Shown in pieces: positions 47,001-59,200 of a stretch of DNA of 64,000 bases. The position numbers were made by a program, and so were the translations under genes. Origin of the DNA: Spirodela intermedia. Lineage: Eukaryota; Streptophyta; Magnoliopsida; Alismatales; Araceae. The notes beneath the pieces were generated by a model, which did no database searches, was not told where the DNA came from, and saw only the letters and a list, made by a program, of their open reading frames with translations. The stretch's first letter is position 1; the number at the start of each line of letters is the position of its first letter. The stretch lies in the NCBI GenBank assembly GCA_902729315.2, contig LR746265.1, positions 875,501 to 939,500 on the forward strand, given 5' to 3'.

Positions 47001-48954
47001 GAAGATACTCGCGCGAAAGATACTCGGCAGTGGCGAAAGCCTCGCCGGAAGAAAACTCGACAGAGGCTGAAACCCTCGCCGGACAAGGATACTCGGCAGA
47101 GGAAGAAACGCTCGCCGGACGAAGATACTCGGCAGAGGAGGAATGACTCGCCGCAAAGGTACTCAGCAGAGGCAGAATGCCTCGCAGGAAAGGCACTCGG
47201 CAGAGGCCGAAGGCCTCGCCAGACAAAGATACTCGGCAGAGTAAGAAACTCTCGCCGAACAAGGATACTCGGCAGAGGAAGAAGAAACCCTCGCCGGACA
47301 AGGAGGGGTTTGAAACCCTAACCTGAAACCTGTCTGTCGCCAGATGCCAGTGATGGTGGCGTCGACGCTCCCCCAGACAAGCGACGCCGCCGGCCAGAAC
47401 CAACACCGAAACAACTTGGCGCCGGAATCATTACCAGTGGCGGCAGCGGCATCAGAGTGGCGCAGCGGAAGTATGGAGGTGGCCCCCGGGAAGAGGAACC
47501 GCTCGCTGCCACCGTTAGTAATGATTCCAGCGACAAGTTGTTCAAGAAGCTAGAGGAGGACGAGATCGTCCTCCTCACGGCGGCGACCGGGCGGAGGAAG
47601 GTTTGTTCCCTGTCCTCCGTGACAGAGATCGTTTCTCTATTTCCAACACACTTTTTTCTCTTCCAAATATAGCTAGGCATCAGCAATGCATCGACAGGGT
47701 TGAGGAAAGGGTCAGAGAAATCTAGGTTGACAGGAAAAAAGTAAATATAGCAAAAAAAAATCGCTATAAGCTGATGGAAAGAAATATACAGAAAATTATT
47801 ACTACAATATTTAACAAAAATTAGACTTGTTTTTTTTTCATGGTGAAATTATACCAAGAGCAAGGTCTCTCTCAAACAAAAAAAAAAGAGAAAAAAAAGA
47901 TGAAAATTGGTTTGATGATAATTACTAGGGTTTCTAGAGAATTAATGTCTAATTTTGCTACTGAAAAACAACTAGTAAGATGTAAAAAAGAGGTAAACAA
48001 TGGAATGCGGTAAGAACTTAAAGCTAGGAAAAATAAATAAATCTTAAAGGATATCAGTAAGGTTTAAACAGAAACTATGAAGACATAAATACAAGAAAAA
48101 TGCAAAGTTGTCGATATTATAAGACCTAATCGAGTAGGAACAAGGAATACAGGTTTTTTTTTTTTTTTTTGCTTAATTATCCAGTCATGGGTCAACTACT
48201 GCCACCTGTACAGTTGGGTGCCCTGATGACAAAAACGAAAAAAGAAGACAGGGTTGACAACAAATCAGCCGTTGACATGAGAAATGGGATGGGAAGTCAG
48301 CTCAAGAACTACGTCCAAAGTGTCTAGTAGTTCTAATCAGGCCCAAAATCAATTGTTTAATGCTTTGCAATGACAGGAACGAACTTAATGTTTTAAATGG
48401 ATGTGTTTTTTTTAAATAAACACGATTGTATGTAGTGAAAAATAATTAACATAAAGTCTGGCAACCAAAATATTATCCTTGTCACAAGAATGGAATGAAA
48501 AAAAATAATAATAAAAAAAATCGGACATGCATTCACCTTGTCCCCAATTTCTGATACGAATATTAAAGTGAATGCTGCGGTGAAACCAGACTTTGCAACT
48601 GCTGCTATAATTTTTGAGGGATTTCCCTTTGAGAGAACTATTAGCGAATAGGCAAGCGCACACCCAAGTAGCACAGCAGCCACAGATACTGGATAAGAAA
48701 TTCTTGAAAGAGGATTTTCGCTGCAATGAAAAAGGAGAAAATGAGCTACATCTGAAAATGTCAACGCTGAATAAGTTCATATAATTTAATCTATATATAT
48801 AGATATAAAAATGTCAACTCTGAACAAGTTCATATAATTTAATCTATATATATATATACATCTGAAAATGTCAACTCTGAACAAGTTCATATAATTTAAT
48901 CTATATATATATACATCTGAAAATGTCAACTCTGAACAAGTTCCTATAATTTAA

Positions 48955-48994
<40 letters not shown>

Positions 48995-51357
48995 TGCGCA
49001 AGCCCAAATAAATCATCAACACAATACAGATGTAGATATCACTTCCTAAAAGACAGGCAGATGAGGATAGCCCATCTAATCTAATCTTCTGTGCTTCATG
49101 ATTCAAGAAACATTCTGACAAGATGAGAAGAAATTAAGGCTACGAGGCATGAAAGATGAGGACAGCCCATCTAATCTAATCTTCTATGCTTTATGATTCA
49201 AGAAACATTCTGACAAGATGAGCAGAAACTATGGCTACGAGGCATGAAAGAGAAATTCAAGTGCAGGCTCTTCCAGATCATATAATACAACATAAGAATG
49301 ATGATAGCATCCATAAAGATGATCCTGGCATCTGGAACTCACCTATCAGTGGGAGTCCCATTCGTTGAGCCAGTCTGGTGTGTCTTGTTCTCATCATCCC
49401 CACTACTTTCTTCAAAACCATCAGCTCCAATATTTATATTAGAAGCTTGAGCCACAATTTTATTACGTAATGGGTTCATCCTTGATATGAATCTATATCT
49501 CACTACATAGAAGGAAATTTTTAGTCATAATTGAAAGAAAAGGTTTTAAAAGAGAATGCAATAAGATAGACGAATATGACAGAGAATGTAATAAGATTTT
49601 CAAAATTTATAGAAAATGGAAAAATGGCTGTTGAAAAAACAGATGAATCCTTAACAAATTCTTTGTTAAACAAGCATGACCGGAAAAATCAAATTATGCG
49701 CTCAATGTGCACGTCATTTACTGAAAATAATCAAAATTTAATTTTTTTGTATAATTTCACTTCAATCAAATTACAATTCTAAAGACATCAAGCAGCTGCT
49801 AGTTGGTGGAACGATTTCTATATCAAGATATGTGAAAAAGGTTAGTTATTTCAATTTGAAATATTGTTAATCATGCAAACGGAAATCACCCAGAAGGAAA
49901 ATATCTTATTCCTCGTTAAACACGTTATCTGAACAAGAAAATGACAGAAGAAAAGCATAAACTGCCATTAGGAGTGCATTAAATAGATAAATTTCTGAAA
50001 AAATTGGATTAAGGTGAAAATTACACTTTCCAACGAAACAGGGAAATGTTCTAGCTAGTGGTTCCTGTCATTGATGAAAATTTTAGTTTATATGGCCAGT
50101 CCTTGAGCTAAAAGTTTCTTCAGCCGTTTCTTTAGTTCTTCAAATTTAACAAATCCCCTGCGAACAGGCCTCGACCACATGATCAACCATAGGACCAACT
50201 AACTGCTATCATTTTCATAAAAAAAAAATCATGTTTTTTATGGCGTAATTTATATACCACGGTACTCTTCCAGAAGAAGCACACCAGTAAAAACATCGCA
50301 AATAATTTATCTTGGATGTTAGACATCTAATGGGGTGATGGTTCTAAAGTTCTCCAAATTTTGGCTTTCTACCACCATCTTATGGGGTAATTGACACTCA
50401 ACATAGCTTTAATCTAAGACACAATAAATTCGTGGTTAATGCTACTGTCACTCAAATAGCACAGGGATATTTTCTCTCCACAGATTTCCACTTTCAACAT
50501 TTATCATCCGTTTTCCCTTGAAAACGGTCAGCATCGTTGTTGTAAAAACAAAATTGGAGGGCCATTGAAGCTTTCCATGAAGAGGCATGGGGTCCGAAAC
50601 GACCATTCGCGTAGACAAATATACAATAGAAAAATTAGCCCAGATGAAGTGTGGCAATACACATTTTTCGTGCAGTTATCCCCGAAATAAAGAACTAGTG
50701 GAAACACTGAATCAGGACAGTTTCATTTACTTTATTTCTTGAGAAACTAAATCAGTTCAAGACCTTTTTAATGCTTCCTATTTTCATGGGATGCAAAATC
50801 ATCCCTTTGTTCGATCGATGAATCACTAAGAACTACATAGCAAACCTGATGAGGAAACCACGCACCACTAGTTGTTTCAAAGAGGTCAGCACAAGATAGG
50901 GACAGGACAAGGGAGCTAGCAGGCAGCGTTTCAAAGCCCTTGGGCATACCTTCTCTGCATAATCATACCTCCTCCTTCTTCTTCTTCTACTTCAGTGAGC
51001 GCCAAAATACTAAAAGTGAGCATTCCCTCGAACCTGAGATGCCCGTCTTTCACTATTAATCTAACAGGCACAGGATATCCTGTGCTACGCCGCTAGAGCC
51101 CTACAACGCGATTTGTATCAATGCGTCGTCTACATTGTCGGGCGGACACATCCATAGTTTGTCCTGCAAATTACTCTACTTCTAAAAGATGGCCGGCCCC
51201 GAACGTGTAGAATTAACACTAGCCGTCTCATGCCACCGTCGCCCGCCATCCTTGCCGCAGAAAGTAACGGGAATTCCCCCCTTAATCGGGCTGAACCCGC
51301 GAGCTTCGGGGAGCTCGAGCACGGCGACAACAGAGATGTACAAATCAGAAGAGCCAA
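43703..51357 (-). CDS. GDT1-like chloroplast Mn2+/Ca2+ transporter (UPF0016; PAM71/CMT1 family)
   Basis: UPF0016 proteins of chloroplast envelope and thylakoid move manganese (and calcium) needed for the oxygen-evolving complex. Ten minus-strand exons join in phase: 51180-51357, 49343-49502, 48537-48720, 45789-45836, 45600-45696, 44399-44559, 44228-44293, 44078-44128, 43844-43948, 43703-43768, giving 371 residues. The first exon (MALLICTSLLSPCSSSPKL) looks like a transit peptide; its join to exon 2 (donor A/GTAGAG) is the weakest. Both signature E-x-G-D-[KR]-[ST] motifs are present: EIGDK/T across exons 3-4 and EWGDRS in exon 8. Membrane helices surround them, and GYLGGVLFLIFAVATLLGVF ends the protein. 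The acidic loop ENEGPELGELVEAEEI between the halves is typical. The intron 45837-48536 carries a 1.4-kb LTR-like insertion; the coding sequence is intact. Confidence 0.9.
44009..44041. repeat. (GA)n microsatellite in the GDT1-like gene
   Basis: About 33 bp of GA on the plus strand, within the 129-base intron 43949-44077. On the sense strand it is a CU tract. Confidence 0.9.
46996..47309. repeat. Minisatellite of about 36 bp, eight to nine units
   Basis: The core ACTCGGCAGAGG recurs near 47006, 47021, 47056, 47088, 47124, 47160, 47194, 47229 and 47265, interleaved with CCTCGCCGGACAAGG-like blocks. The period of about 36 is a multiple of three, so a minus-strand frame stays open with repeats of the SAEYPCPARVSA type. 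I see this as a by-product of the repeat, not a gene. Confidence 0.8.
47411..47541. repeat. Imperfect inverted repeat
   Basis: ACAACTTGGCGCCGGAATCA (from 47411) pairs with the complement of the sequence at 47518-47541 with two mismatches over 24 bases. The pairing continues imperfectly inward through GGCGGCAGCGG / GGTGGCAGCG. The loop is about 50-80 bases. It lies inside the LTR-like insertion. Confidence 0.7.
48749..48992. repeat. Tandem repeat of 52-60 bp, four units, ending in (TA)n
   Basis: AAAATGTCAACTCTGAACAAGTT-type sequence recurs at about 48756, 48808, 48867 and 48921. Each is followed by CATATAATTTAATCTATATA. The TA tail expands to about 38 bp in the last unit. The repeat lies in the GDT1 intron directly upstream (sense) of exon 3. 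Confidence 0.85.
49060..49252. repeat. 95-bp tandem duplication in a GDT1 intron
   Basis: Copies start at 49060 and 49155, with GATGAGGATAG / GATGAGGACAG, then CCCATCTAATCTAATCTTCT, and end with GGCTACGAGGCATGAAAG. There are about eight differences. Confidence 0.85.
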
Positions 51358-52995
51358 TTGACCGATTCAGATGGATCAGAAAGGCACTCACCGTTTAAAC
51401 CCGAGGTCCTCGCAGGCAAACTTCGAGAGCACGGGGAGGGGTCGAAGACACCAACGAAGGGGGTCCTCCATCTCGAGACCACCCGCGACTGGAGACTGCA
51501 CCCCTGCATCATATCCCCGTCGACCCGGCCTTGGAGAAATTCCTCACACTTTCAGAATTTCCCCCGCATGACCCCCCCAGAAACCCTACAACCTCTTCCT
51601 GATCTTCTTCTTCCAGGAAGAGAGAGGGTGGCAGAGTGAAGCTGCCGCTCCGCAGTTCTTCCGCCGCCTTCTCCTCTGGCAGTCTATCTTCTCGTCATCT
51701 GCCACGCGTCAGACCAGGATGAAAAGCGCAACCCAGCGCTTGGGCTGGTCCATTTGGATGCGCACCAGCTACGAGCGTTCCAGAAAACATTTTTTTCCCT
51801 GTATCTGAGCTACTCTGCCTTGCACTCTCCCGTGAAAGTTGAAACGTATGAATGAAATATACGTGCGATCCATATCCGTTGGGAAGTGTTTGCACGTGTG
51901 GCGAGCCCAACGTCTATGAACTCGACCGTTGGGGTGCGCCTCATCAGAGCGCGGTGCCTCCCTCATGAAACCTAATTCGGCCCCTCCTTCCCCTCTGTCC
52001 TCTTTCCCACCAGGAGAAGAACACGCAGACCCCTTAGAAGGGAAGGGGCTGGATAATCCGTCTGTCCCTGTTGACCCAGAGGCCTCTGAGTTATCAGAGC
52101 GGTGCCTCCTCCGCATGAAACATATCGTCGCTGCAGGTCGCCCGCGTCCACCTCACCAGTTCTCGGAAGAGCCCACTACCCTCGAGGTCCCGATACTGAA
52201 ACCCTAATCATCTCCGTCGACGGGTTTCTCTTCTTACAGCGATTATCTGAGCCAGAGGAGACGGACATTGCTTCGTGGGCGCTAATATTTTCCTTTGAAA
52301 GCATTTGGGCTCAAATTGCTTTCCCGAGCTCACTGGCCTCATCTTCTGTGAGCGGATTTCTTGCCGATACTGTGCTCAGACTGTGAGCGGAGATGGTGTA
52401 GGGTTTTAGTCTCAAGAGCCAGGGACAAGCGGCGCTTCAGAGGGTCCTCCTGGCCCACAGCGAAGAAGGGGACGCCGCCCTTGGATCCATGGGGTGGACG
52501 CACCGCTGTGATGGCTGAGAGAGGCCTCCGGTTCAATAGGGACAAACGGATCATCAGACCCCTTACATCGGAGCTAGCTGATCAGGGCCTGAGAAACCCT
52601 AAATTGCCCGGATGCATCTATGGACGTTTGCAGACGAGAGCTTAGCATTGTTCCCCTCCACCAAGGAGAGCTTAGCGTTGACTACAACGTGGGAGACACA
52701 TAGGCAGAGAGTTGACTTCCCACATAGCCCAGCCCACCTAGGGCGCTGGAGACGAAGAAGAAGGTTAACCATCTTGGCTGTATGTATTGAAAATGGTCAA
52801 CTTCTTTCCCTGAATCATTGTGACTCATGCTGATCTGAGCTCCTTTCCGCTGAATGGCTGGAGGCATAAGGTTTTGATGTACAAGGGAGGACTGATCGCT
52901 GACCGGAGAATTTTGTGGCGGCGGGGGGGTTATGTACACAGCTGTTGTTGGCTGAGATTGCCGGGGGAGGAAAGAAAGGGGAGGAGGTTGAGCTA
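51358..52995. other. Spacer between the GDT1-like and ABC1K genes
   Basis: This holds the promoter side of the GDT1-like gene and the 3' end of the ABC1 kinase gene, both on the minus strand. Open frames on either strand (for example around 51.9-52.2 kb) resemble no known protein. TTGAC/GTCAA cores recur at 52070, 52679, 52711 and 52797. Confidence 0.45.
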
Positions 52996-53238
52996 CTACA
53001 AAAATGCTTCACGGATGAGGCGGGCGAGCACCCGGGAAGACAGGCGGCTGACGATCTCGGGGAGCACCCGGGCGGAGATGCCCGGCAAGACCGGGAGTAG
53101 CTCTTGAATCACCGACACCACGTTCACGTCCTGCCCAAGTTCAACAATTTGAGAGTCTAGAGATTTCGAAGCTTAGATAGATTCTACCACTGAAACCTGT
53201 AGAATTAATTAAGCAACCCATGGACCCAGTGGTGTTCT

Positions 53239-53294
<56 letters not shown>

Positions 53295-56200
53295 ACTATG
53301 CAAGATATCAGAGATTTCCATGCCGAGTTCCATGCTAAATATAGAGAAATTATCTGCCCGTGGATGGGTGGTAATCAAGAGAGAGGAAAGAACCATGTAG
53401 ACTAAAGTGCCAGAGATTTCTACGTTGTGATTCTATCACTAGAAAGAGATCCATATAATTCTGTGCCCATGAATCGACCACAATCTAGAGAGAGAGAGAG
53501 AGAGAGAGGGTGTAGAACTACCTGAGAGAGGGACGAGTTTGGGGTCCCAGAAGTCAAGAATTTGACCACCTTCTCTACGTTGTTCAGTATAACCTTGTCT
53601 TCCTCCGTGATGGTGGGTAACAGGGCCGGGGTCCTCACGGGGACCATGCTAAAAAAAACCGGCGACGGGTTCCTGATCCCCAAGGCTGCCGCAATCTGCA
53701 CCAACTGATCTCTCGACAACGCATCGATCGCCTTCACAATCTGCAGACGAGGAGTCAAGACGACGCCGGCAGGTTTAGAAAGAAAAACTCCACCACGAGA
53801 GGACGCATGCAGTTTACCTCGTCGAGGATGAACTCGCGGAAGAAGTTTCCCTTGTCGGATAGGAGGAACGACAAGGCGGCCCTCGTTTTGATCGGCGTCT
53901 CGGGCTGGGATGAGAGCGATGGAAAGCCGGGGGGAAGCAAGTAGGTGGGGCTCTGAGAGATCCCGAGATTGGCCATGCCGCCGTTGAGCTCCTCTCCTCC
54001 GCCGCTCTTGGCCGCAGTTATGAAGTTCTCGAAGGCTTGCATCACATCGATGAATCTTTCGGCATCAAAAACCCCAGACTTTCCATATATGGTGTATCGC
54101 AGGGCGTTTCTCAACCTCGGTGACTCATCTGTCAGGAGCCTCTGATATAACATTATACATGAGAAATAAGGTCAACCAGTTTGAAAAGAACATGATACAA
54201 GAGAAAAATCTCTGCGACCCACAGTATGGATAATCAGCGGCATCGCCGTGGACATGAGCACAAAAGTGAAATACATGTACATATTTATGGAGCATGACAT
54301 CAGTAATCTGTGAAGAAGATTCGAAAGAAGATGAGCAACTCCTGCTAACCTGTGCGATGTATGGGTATGCTTCATCAACGATGGCGAATTCGGGATTTCC
54401 CACCAGAGCTATGCCTTCCAGCACCCCAATGGCTCTGATGATTAAAGCAAAATAGGGGGGTATTCTGAACGGATAATCGAAAGTTATTTGGGCCAAATCG
54501 GATGCCAGCTCTTGGAAGTTGATGTTCTTTGCACCTCCACCTTCCAGTGCCTGGTCAAACACCTTTGCCAAGACTGGCAGAATCGGATCTAGATTAACCC
54601 CATCGGGGATGAAGTCAAGCTTCACAAAATCCTTAACAATTGCAGGATAATCCCGATGAATGAGGTGGGCAATTGCTTCAATCATTCCATACTTCTGATC
54701 ATCGGTCAATTTGGTAACCAGGCCTACAGAAACCAACCCCAATTTGTTAAACGATCAAAAGTAAGGAGCAGATGATTATGCATAGTAAAATTAATGAACT
54801 ACATCATGAGTTGAAAAAACACGCATCAACCCATCAGCATGGATGCTAATGAAACGAAGAAAACTTCAAAATAAACCCTAGTGGACTCCCCTTGCCACTT
54901 CAATTGCTCAAACTACTGGCCTTCGGTCGGTGCTACCTTTTTCAAAGATGAAGATCTGGCATATGCACACATATTTGGCATCCATGATTCGTCTGTGGGA
55001 ATTATATCTAAAACTTTCGCATGCCCTTTCTAGTCATCAATATTAGCACTCTCTCAATGATTTCTACTGTTTTTTCCAAATACGCGCACTGAGACCCAAG
55101 AAATTCACGTTCACGGACTGCCCTCTTCTTCTGACTTACATTCGGCAGTAAAGAGCTGTGAGCCTTCAATTTTCCCATATAACCTTGCTATGGTAAGGCA
55201 AATCTATTTCCTCCCGCTGCTACATAGGTGAACCAGGATCACACGACAGAATGTGCAAATCACGCCATCTCTACGCTACTTTGTCCAATGTCCATCCTCA
55301 AGGATTTGATATATCAATGTTACACGGAAGGTGTTTCAGTTCTACAGTTCCCTATTATTAGACAAATTTATCACTTCGTTGTTCGCCTTTCTAACCAAAA
55401 TGTCATTCGGCCCGCCTACCAGCTCTTGTATCTTCCCCATTTGGTAGGTTATCAGGATATATCAAAGGAGACTACCATGACCACTGGTTTTTGGATTGAT
55501 TATTCCCTAAATCCCACTCCCTTTCTCTTCAAGGTATGCCAACTCCTCCCTCATAATTGGCCCTCCTGACCCTCCAATGACACTTGCCCACCGCAACTTA
55601 CTCTGCCCACTGAACGTCCTCCAGGTTCTCCATCTGTCATACAGTTACGAGGATCTTCTTTTATACATTTTATGAGAATTTCTTTCAGAATATGCGTTTC
55701 ACCTATACTCAATAAAGTATTTTTTTTCCAATGAGAATGCATGGTATTACTGTAAAAAAATAATATTAAATTCCAAATCGCATTCAGTCAGTTCAAAGTA
55801 AAAATCATGCTCAGAGCATTGTGTACAGAAAAAACTTCACAATAATGCCATAGGGAATGTAAAATTACCAAAGTCAAGAATAGCCAACTTCCCATCTGGG
55901 GTGCGGATCATATTCCCTGGATGTGGATCAGCATGGAAGAAACCGGTATCAAGAAGCTGTAATACCAGGAAACAAAATCTTCAGAAACACAAATAGATAT
56001 CATGATCACAAGGAAATGCATTAGTGTAATGCTTGATGAGGATCCCAGAACTGAAAATTGTTTGGCAAGAAAGCAAGGTTACAGGGTACTGCAATTTTCA
56101 ACTAGTTCTTAGATAGAAGTATTCAGTGTTAATTTCAGATTGTTATATTGAACAGGTAAGATGAAAGGATGTTCAGCAAATAACTACAAGAACGAACTCA

Positions 56201-59200
56201 TAAAAATAATAAAGGCAATAAGAGGCAAAAAGACCTGCTTGAGGTAGCATATGACTCCAACGTTAACCAATTGCCCAACATCACCCTCAGTGCTTTGTGA
56301 AAGCTTTTCACCGTCTATCCATTCGGTGGTAAGAACCTTTCTCGAAGTATACTTGTGGTACGTCTTTGGGACCACAACCTGAAACAAAAACATTCCAATA
56401 AGTTACAAAACACATAATATCATGGAAGTCCCCGATTTTAATCGTAACAGATACGAACTCAAAGCATATAACGAAAAGGCTATTGGCATGCCCTGGAAAC
56501 AAGTGAATTTCAGTCTACTTACCCATATCAGTATCAAGCCGACAGGGAAAGTGTCAGATGAAAATAGTGAGAATGTCGTAACAAGTTTAGGGTAAGGACG
56601 TACAGGTTAACCTCCAACACGCACACCTAGATGATAACGATGACTAAAAGTCAATAGAAGGGGCAGGAAATAAGAGTTTTACGGGGTTTCATTGAAGAAA
56701 CATAAGGTGGAGAGGGCCTCCAAATATAACATAAAGTGGATGTCATTACTCCTATGGTGTATCAGAAACTAGTGTCAGAATGTGCTGAATAAAAATAACA
56801 TTTTTAATAGAGCATCATCCGGTAGAGTGCAAAGGTAACAGTTTACGTTTCCTATGATTCTTTCATGATTTTATTCTTCTTATTTAATGATTCTGTAAAT
56901 AAAATATTAATTTATTTTCCATTTGGCGTCAATTGTACAACAGGCTCTCTTAGCAAGAACAGTGTTAAGTCTATGTGCCTTTGCCAGTAGAATTAGACAC
57001 ATCCTTGTCAACACAGCGTAGCAAGGTTTCTGGTGAATGAAAATATATTACATCTGCCGTAAAATCAAAGATAAAATCTCTTCCAGAATTGGATCCAATC
57101 AATAGACTGGCAGGCATAAGTCACTGATCGATGGATAAAATCAGAGAACTTTTCTATATTACCAATAAAGATCTGAAAGTTCAAGGGTTTCCCCTTTAAA
57201 CAGACGATAATGTAATAAGAAACCACGGAAATGTGAAATTGCGGCATTGACTACCTTAATTCTCATGTTCAAAATACCTGACCATTCAGTTTCTACATTA
57301 AATAACTGAATCTGATTCCCTTTGTTGTCTACTAAGAAGTCCTTTTATTAGAACATTCTGTCAGGTTGACTTGGATGATTGAAACACATTATGATGTTTT
57401 CAGAGAATAGTTGACAGCAAAAAGTTACGTAACACGTGATGCTAAGTATTCAAATATTATGCATAGTTGTCAAATGCGACTAAAAAGTACCTGAGGAAGG
57501 TCCTCTTTCATCATTTCTGCAAAGAGTGTTCCATTTTCGCCTTCATTAATATAATCAAGTTCTTCAAAAAAGCGTGCAGCCCACTCATCAACCAACCCAA
57601 CGACATCAATAGAAACCTGGGAAAACAACAGAGGATCATTTTTGGGCACAAGCCAGCTTGAACAATAAGAGGGAAGGGAAGATATCAATACCTGTGGAAA
57701 CTTTCGCAAGAACAAACCCAGTTTTCGAATGATAAAAAGATCGACCGTGACGGTCTCAAGAACAAAAGGTCGTTGTACTTTGACGGCCACTTGATCTCCA
57801 TTTTCTTTCAGTCTCCCTTTGTAGACTTGTCCCAGTGACGCTGCATAATCATTTGAAATCATACATGAGATCCAGATGCTTCACAAACTAAAAGGACAAT
57901 CTTATTTGATTGTGTAAACAAGAGTCCAGAACAATACAAAAACCCAGGCAGAAGGAAAGACATGCCATCACACTAAATGAAGTACGACTTACCAGCTGCA
58001 ATTGGAGAAGGACTAAGTTCAGAATATATATTATACCAAGGCTGACCAAGCTCTTCCTCGATCAAGGCCATTGCAACATCATCCGGAAATGATGGAACCT
58101 TCAAAACCCACCGATTAAAGTCCATCAATTAAAACGGCTTCTGATGTCATATACTGCCAAGTATAGCTGGTAAATAGTTTTTGAAATAAAAAATAACGCA
58201 CGAAATAATAGCATGATTTTTCTCTCTTTCCCTTTAGATTATACGCTTCTGCCAGATCAAGTTTTAGGCAGAGATCATGATACAGAACAAAAGTAACCAG
58301 GAGAGTAAATGTGACATAAATTTGGTGCTTTCCTCCTATCACTATTCGAAAATGAAGAAAAACTTGGATTGCGGTTCCTCCTGATGTTCAGTCACCATAT
58401 TTTAGGTCACCTGCGAAGTAAATTCAATTGGCTTTCTACCGTTGTAAAAGCAATTTCACAGAATGTGTAACAGGCATTTCCTAGATCCGAAGGGAATCTT
58501 AATCTAAGAAACATAACATGGGTTCCAATTCATTATCGCTAGAAAAGGTAAGATGAGTTCCATCCAAAATGGCTTGCAAATCATATCTTATGTCAATCAA
58601 GAGGTGTTTTTTCCAATATCTTTATTATTTCTGCAAGAAGAAAAGAGAGCAACAGCTCCGCTTTTACAAAAACAAACAAAATTTGGCAACCATTTTAAAA
58701 AATAGTTGAAAATAAGAGAATGCAAAGGAAAATATTCATAAGTATTACCTTATCACATAGCTTTTGCAATTCAGTCATTGCTGCGGGAGACAATATGTCT
58801 GGCCGGATACTTAATGCTTGCCCAAGTTTTATATATGCTGGACCCAAAGAGGTTACAATTTCCCTCAATTCAATGGCTCGTGCAACCTCATTCTGAAAAT
58901 AATCGAGTAAAAATTCAAAACAGGTTTCCAAAACAAAGCAATGAACGATGTCTGCAAAAATAAGCATCCAAAATAAAATAAGTAATGACTTAATCCAATA
59001 AATAAAATATTTTACAGTACAGCTGACAAATATACTGTCGAAATATTTACATTGTACGTCGTTCCAGTTAGTTGAGCTCGAAAGTTAGAACAACAATTAT
59101 CATACGGACCCAATGCCATGAAAAGATAAAATCTAGGAAACAATAACTTCTGGCATTACCTCTTTAATCTTCTTGTTTATCACATCCCAGGCAAGATGAG

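Larger units (their letters stand above)
46242..47648. mobile_element. Solo-LTR-like insertion in a GDT1 intron
   Basis: The 1407-bp segment starts TGTTAAAATTGG and ends TTTCCAACA, so it has TG...CA ends. It is flanked by identical CACTT pentamers (46237-46241 and 47649-47653), the target duplication expected for LTR retroelements. It is GC-richer than the intron around it. It holds an 18-bp perfect inverted repeat near its ends (46265-46282 and 47610-47627), a 36-bp minisatellite and an inner inverted repeat. It has no protein domains or second LTR copy. Orientation is undecided: TGTTGGAAATAG at the right end, read on the minus strand, looks most like an LTR start. Confidence 0.65.

Noticed and set aside
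46996-47309. CRISPR-like look of the short regular repeats
   Set aside because: Repeats and spacers both drift, the unit is contiguous, no cas genes exist and the DNA is eukaryotic.
46852-47406. 184-codon minus-strand frame in the GDT1 intron
   Set aside because: It is the in-frame translation of the 36-bp minisatellite within the LTR-like insertion; no domain and no conserved start.
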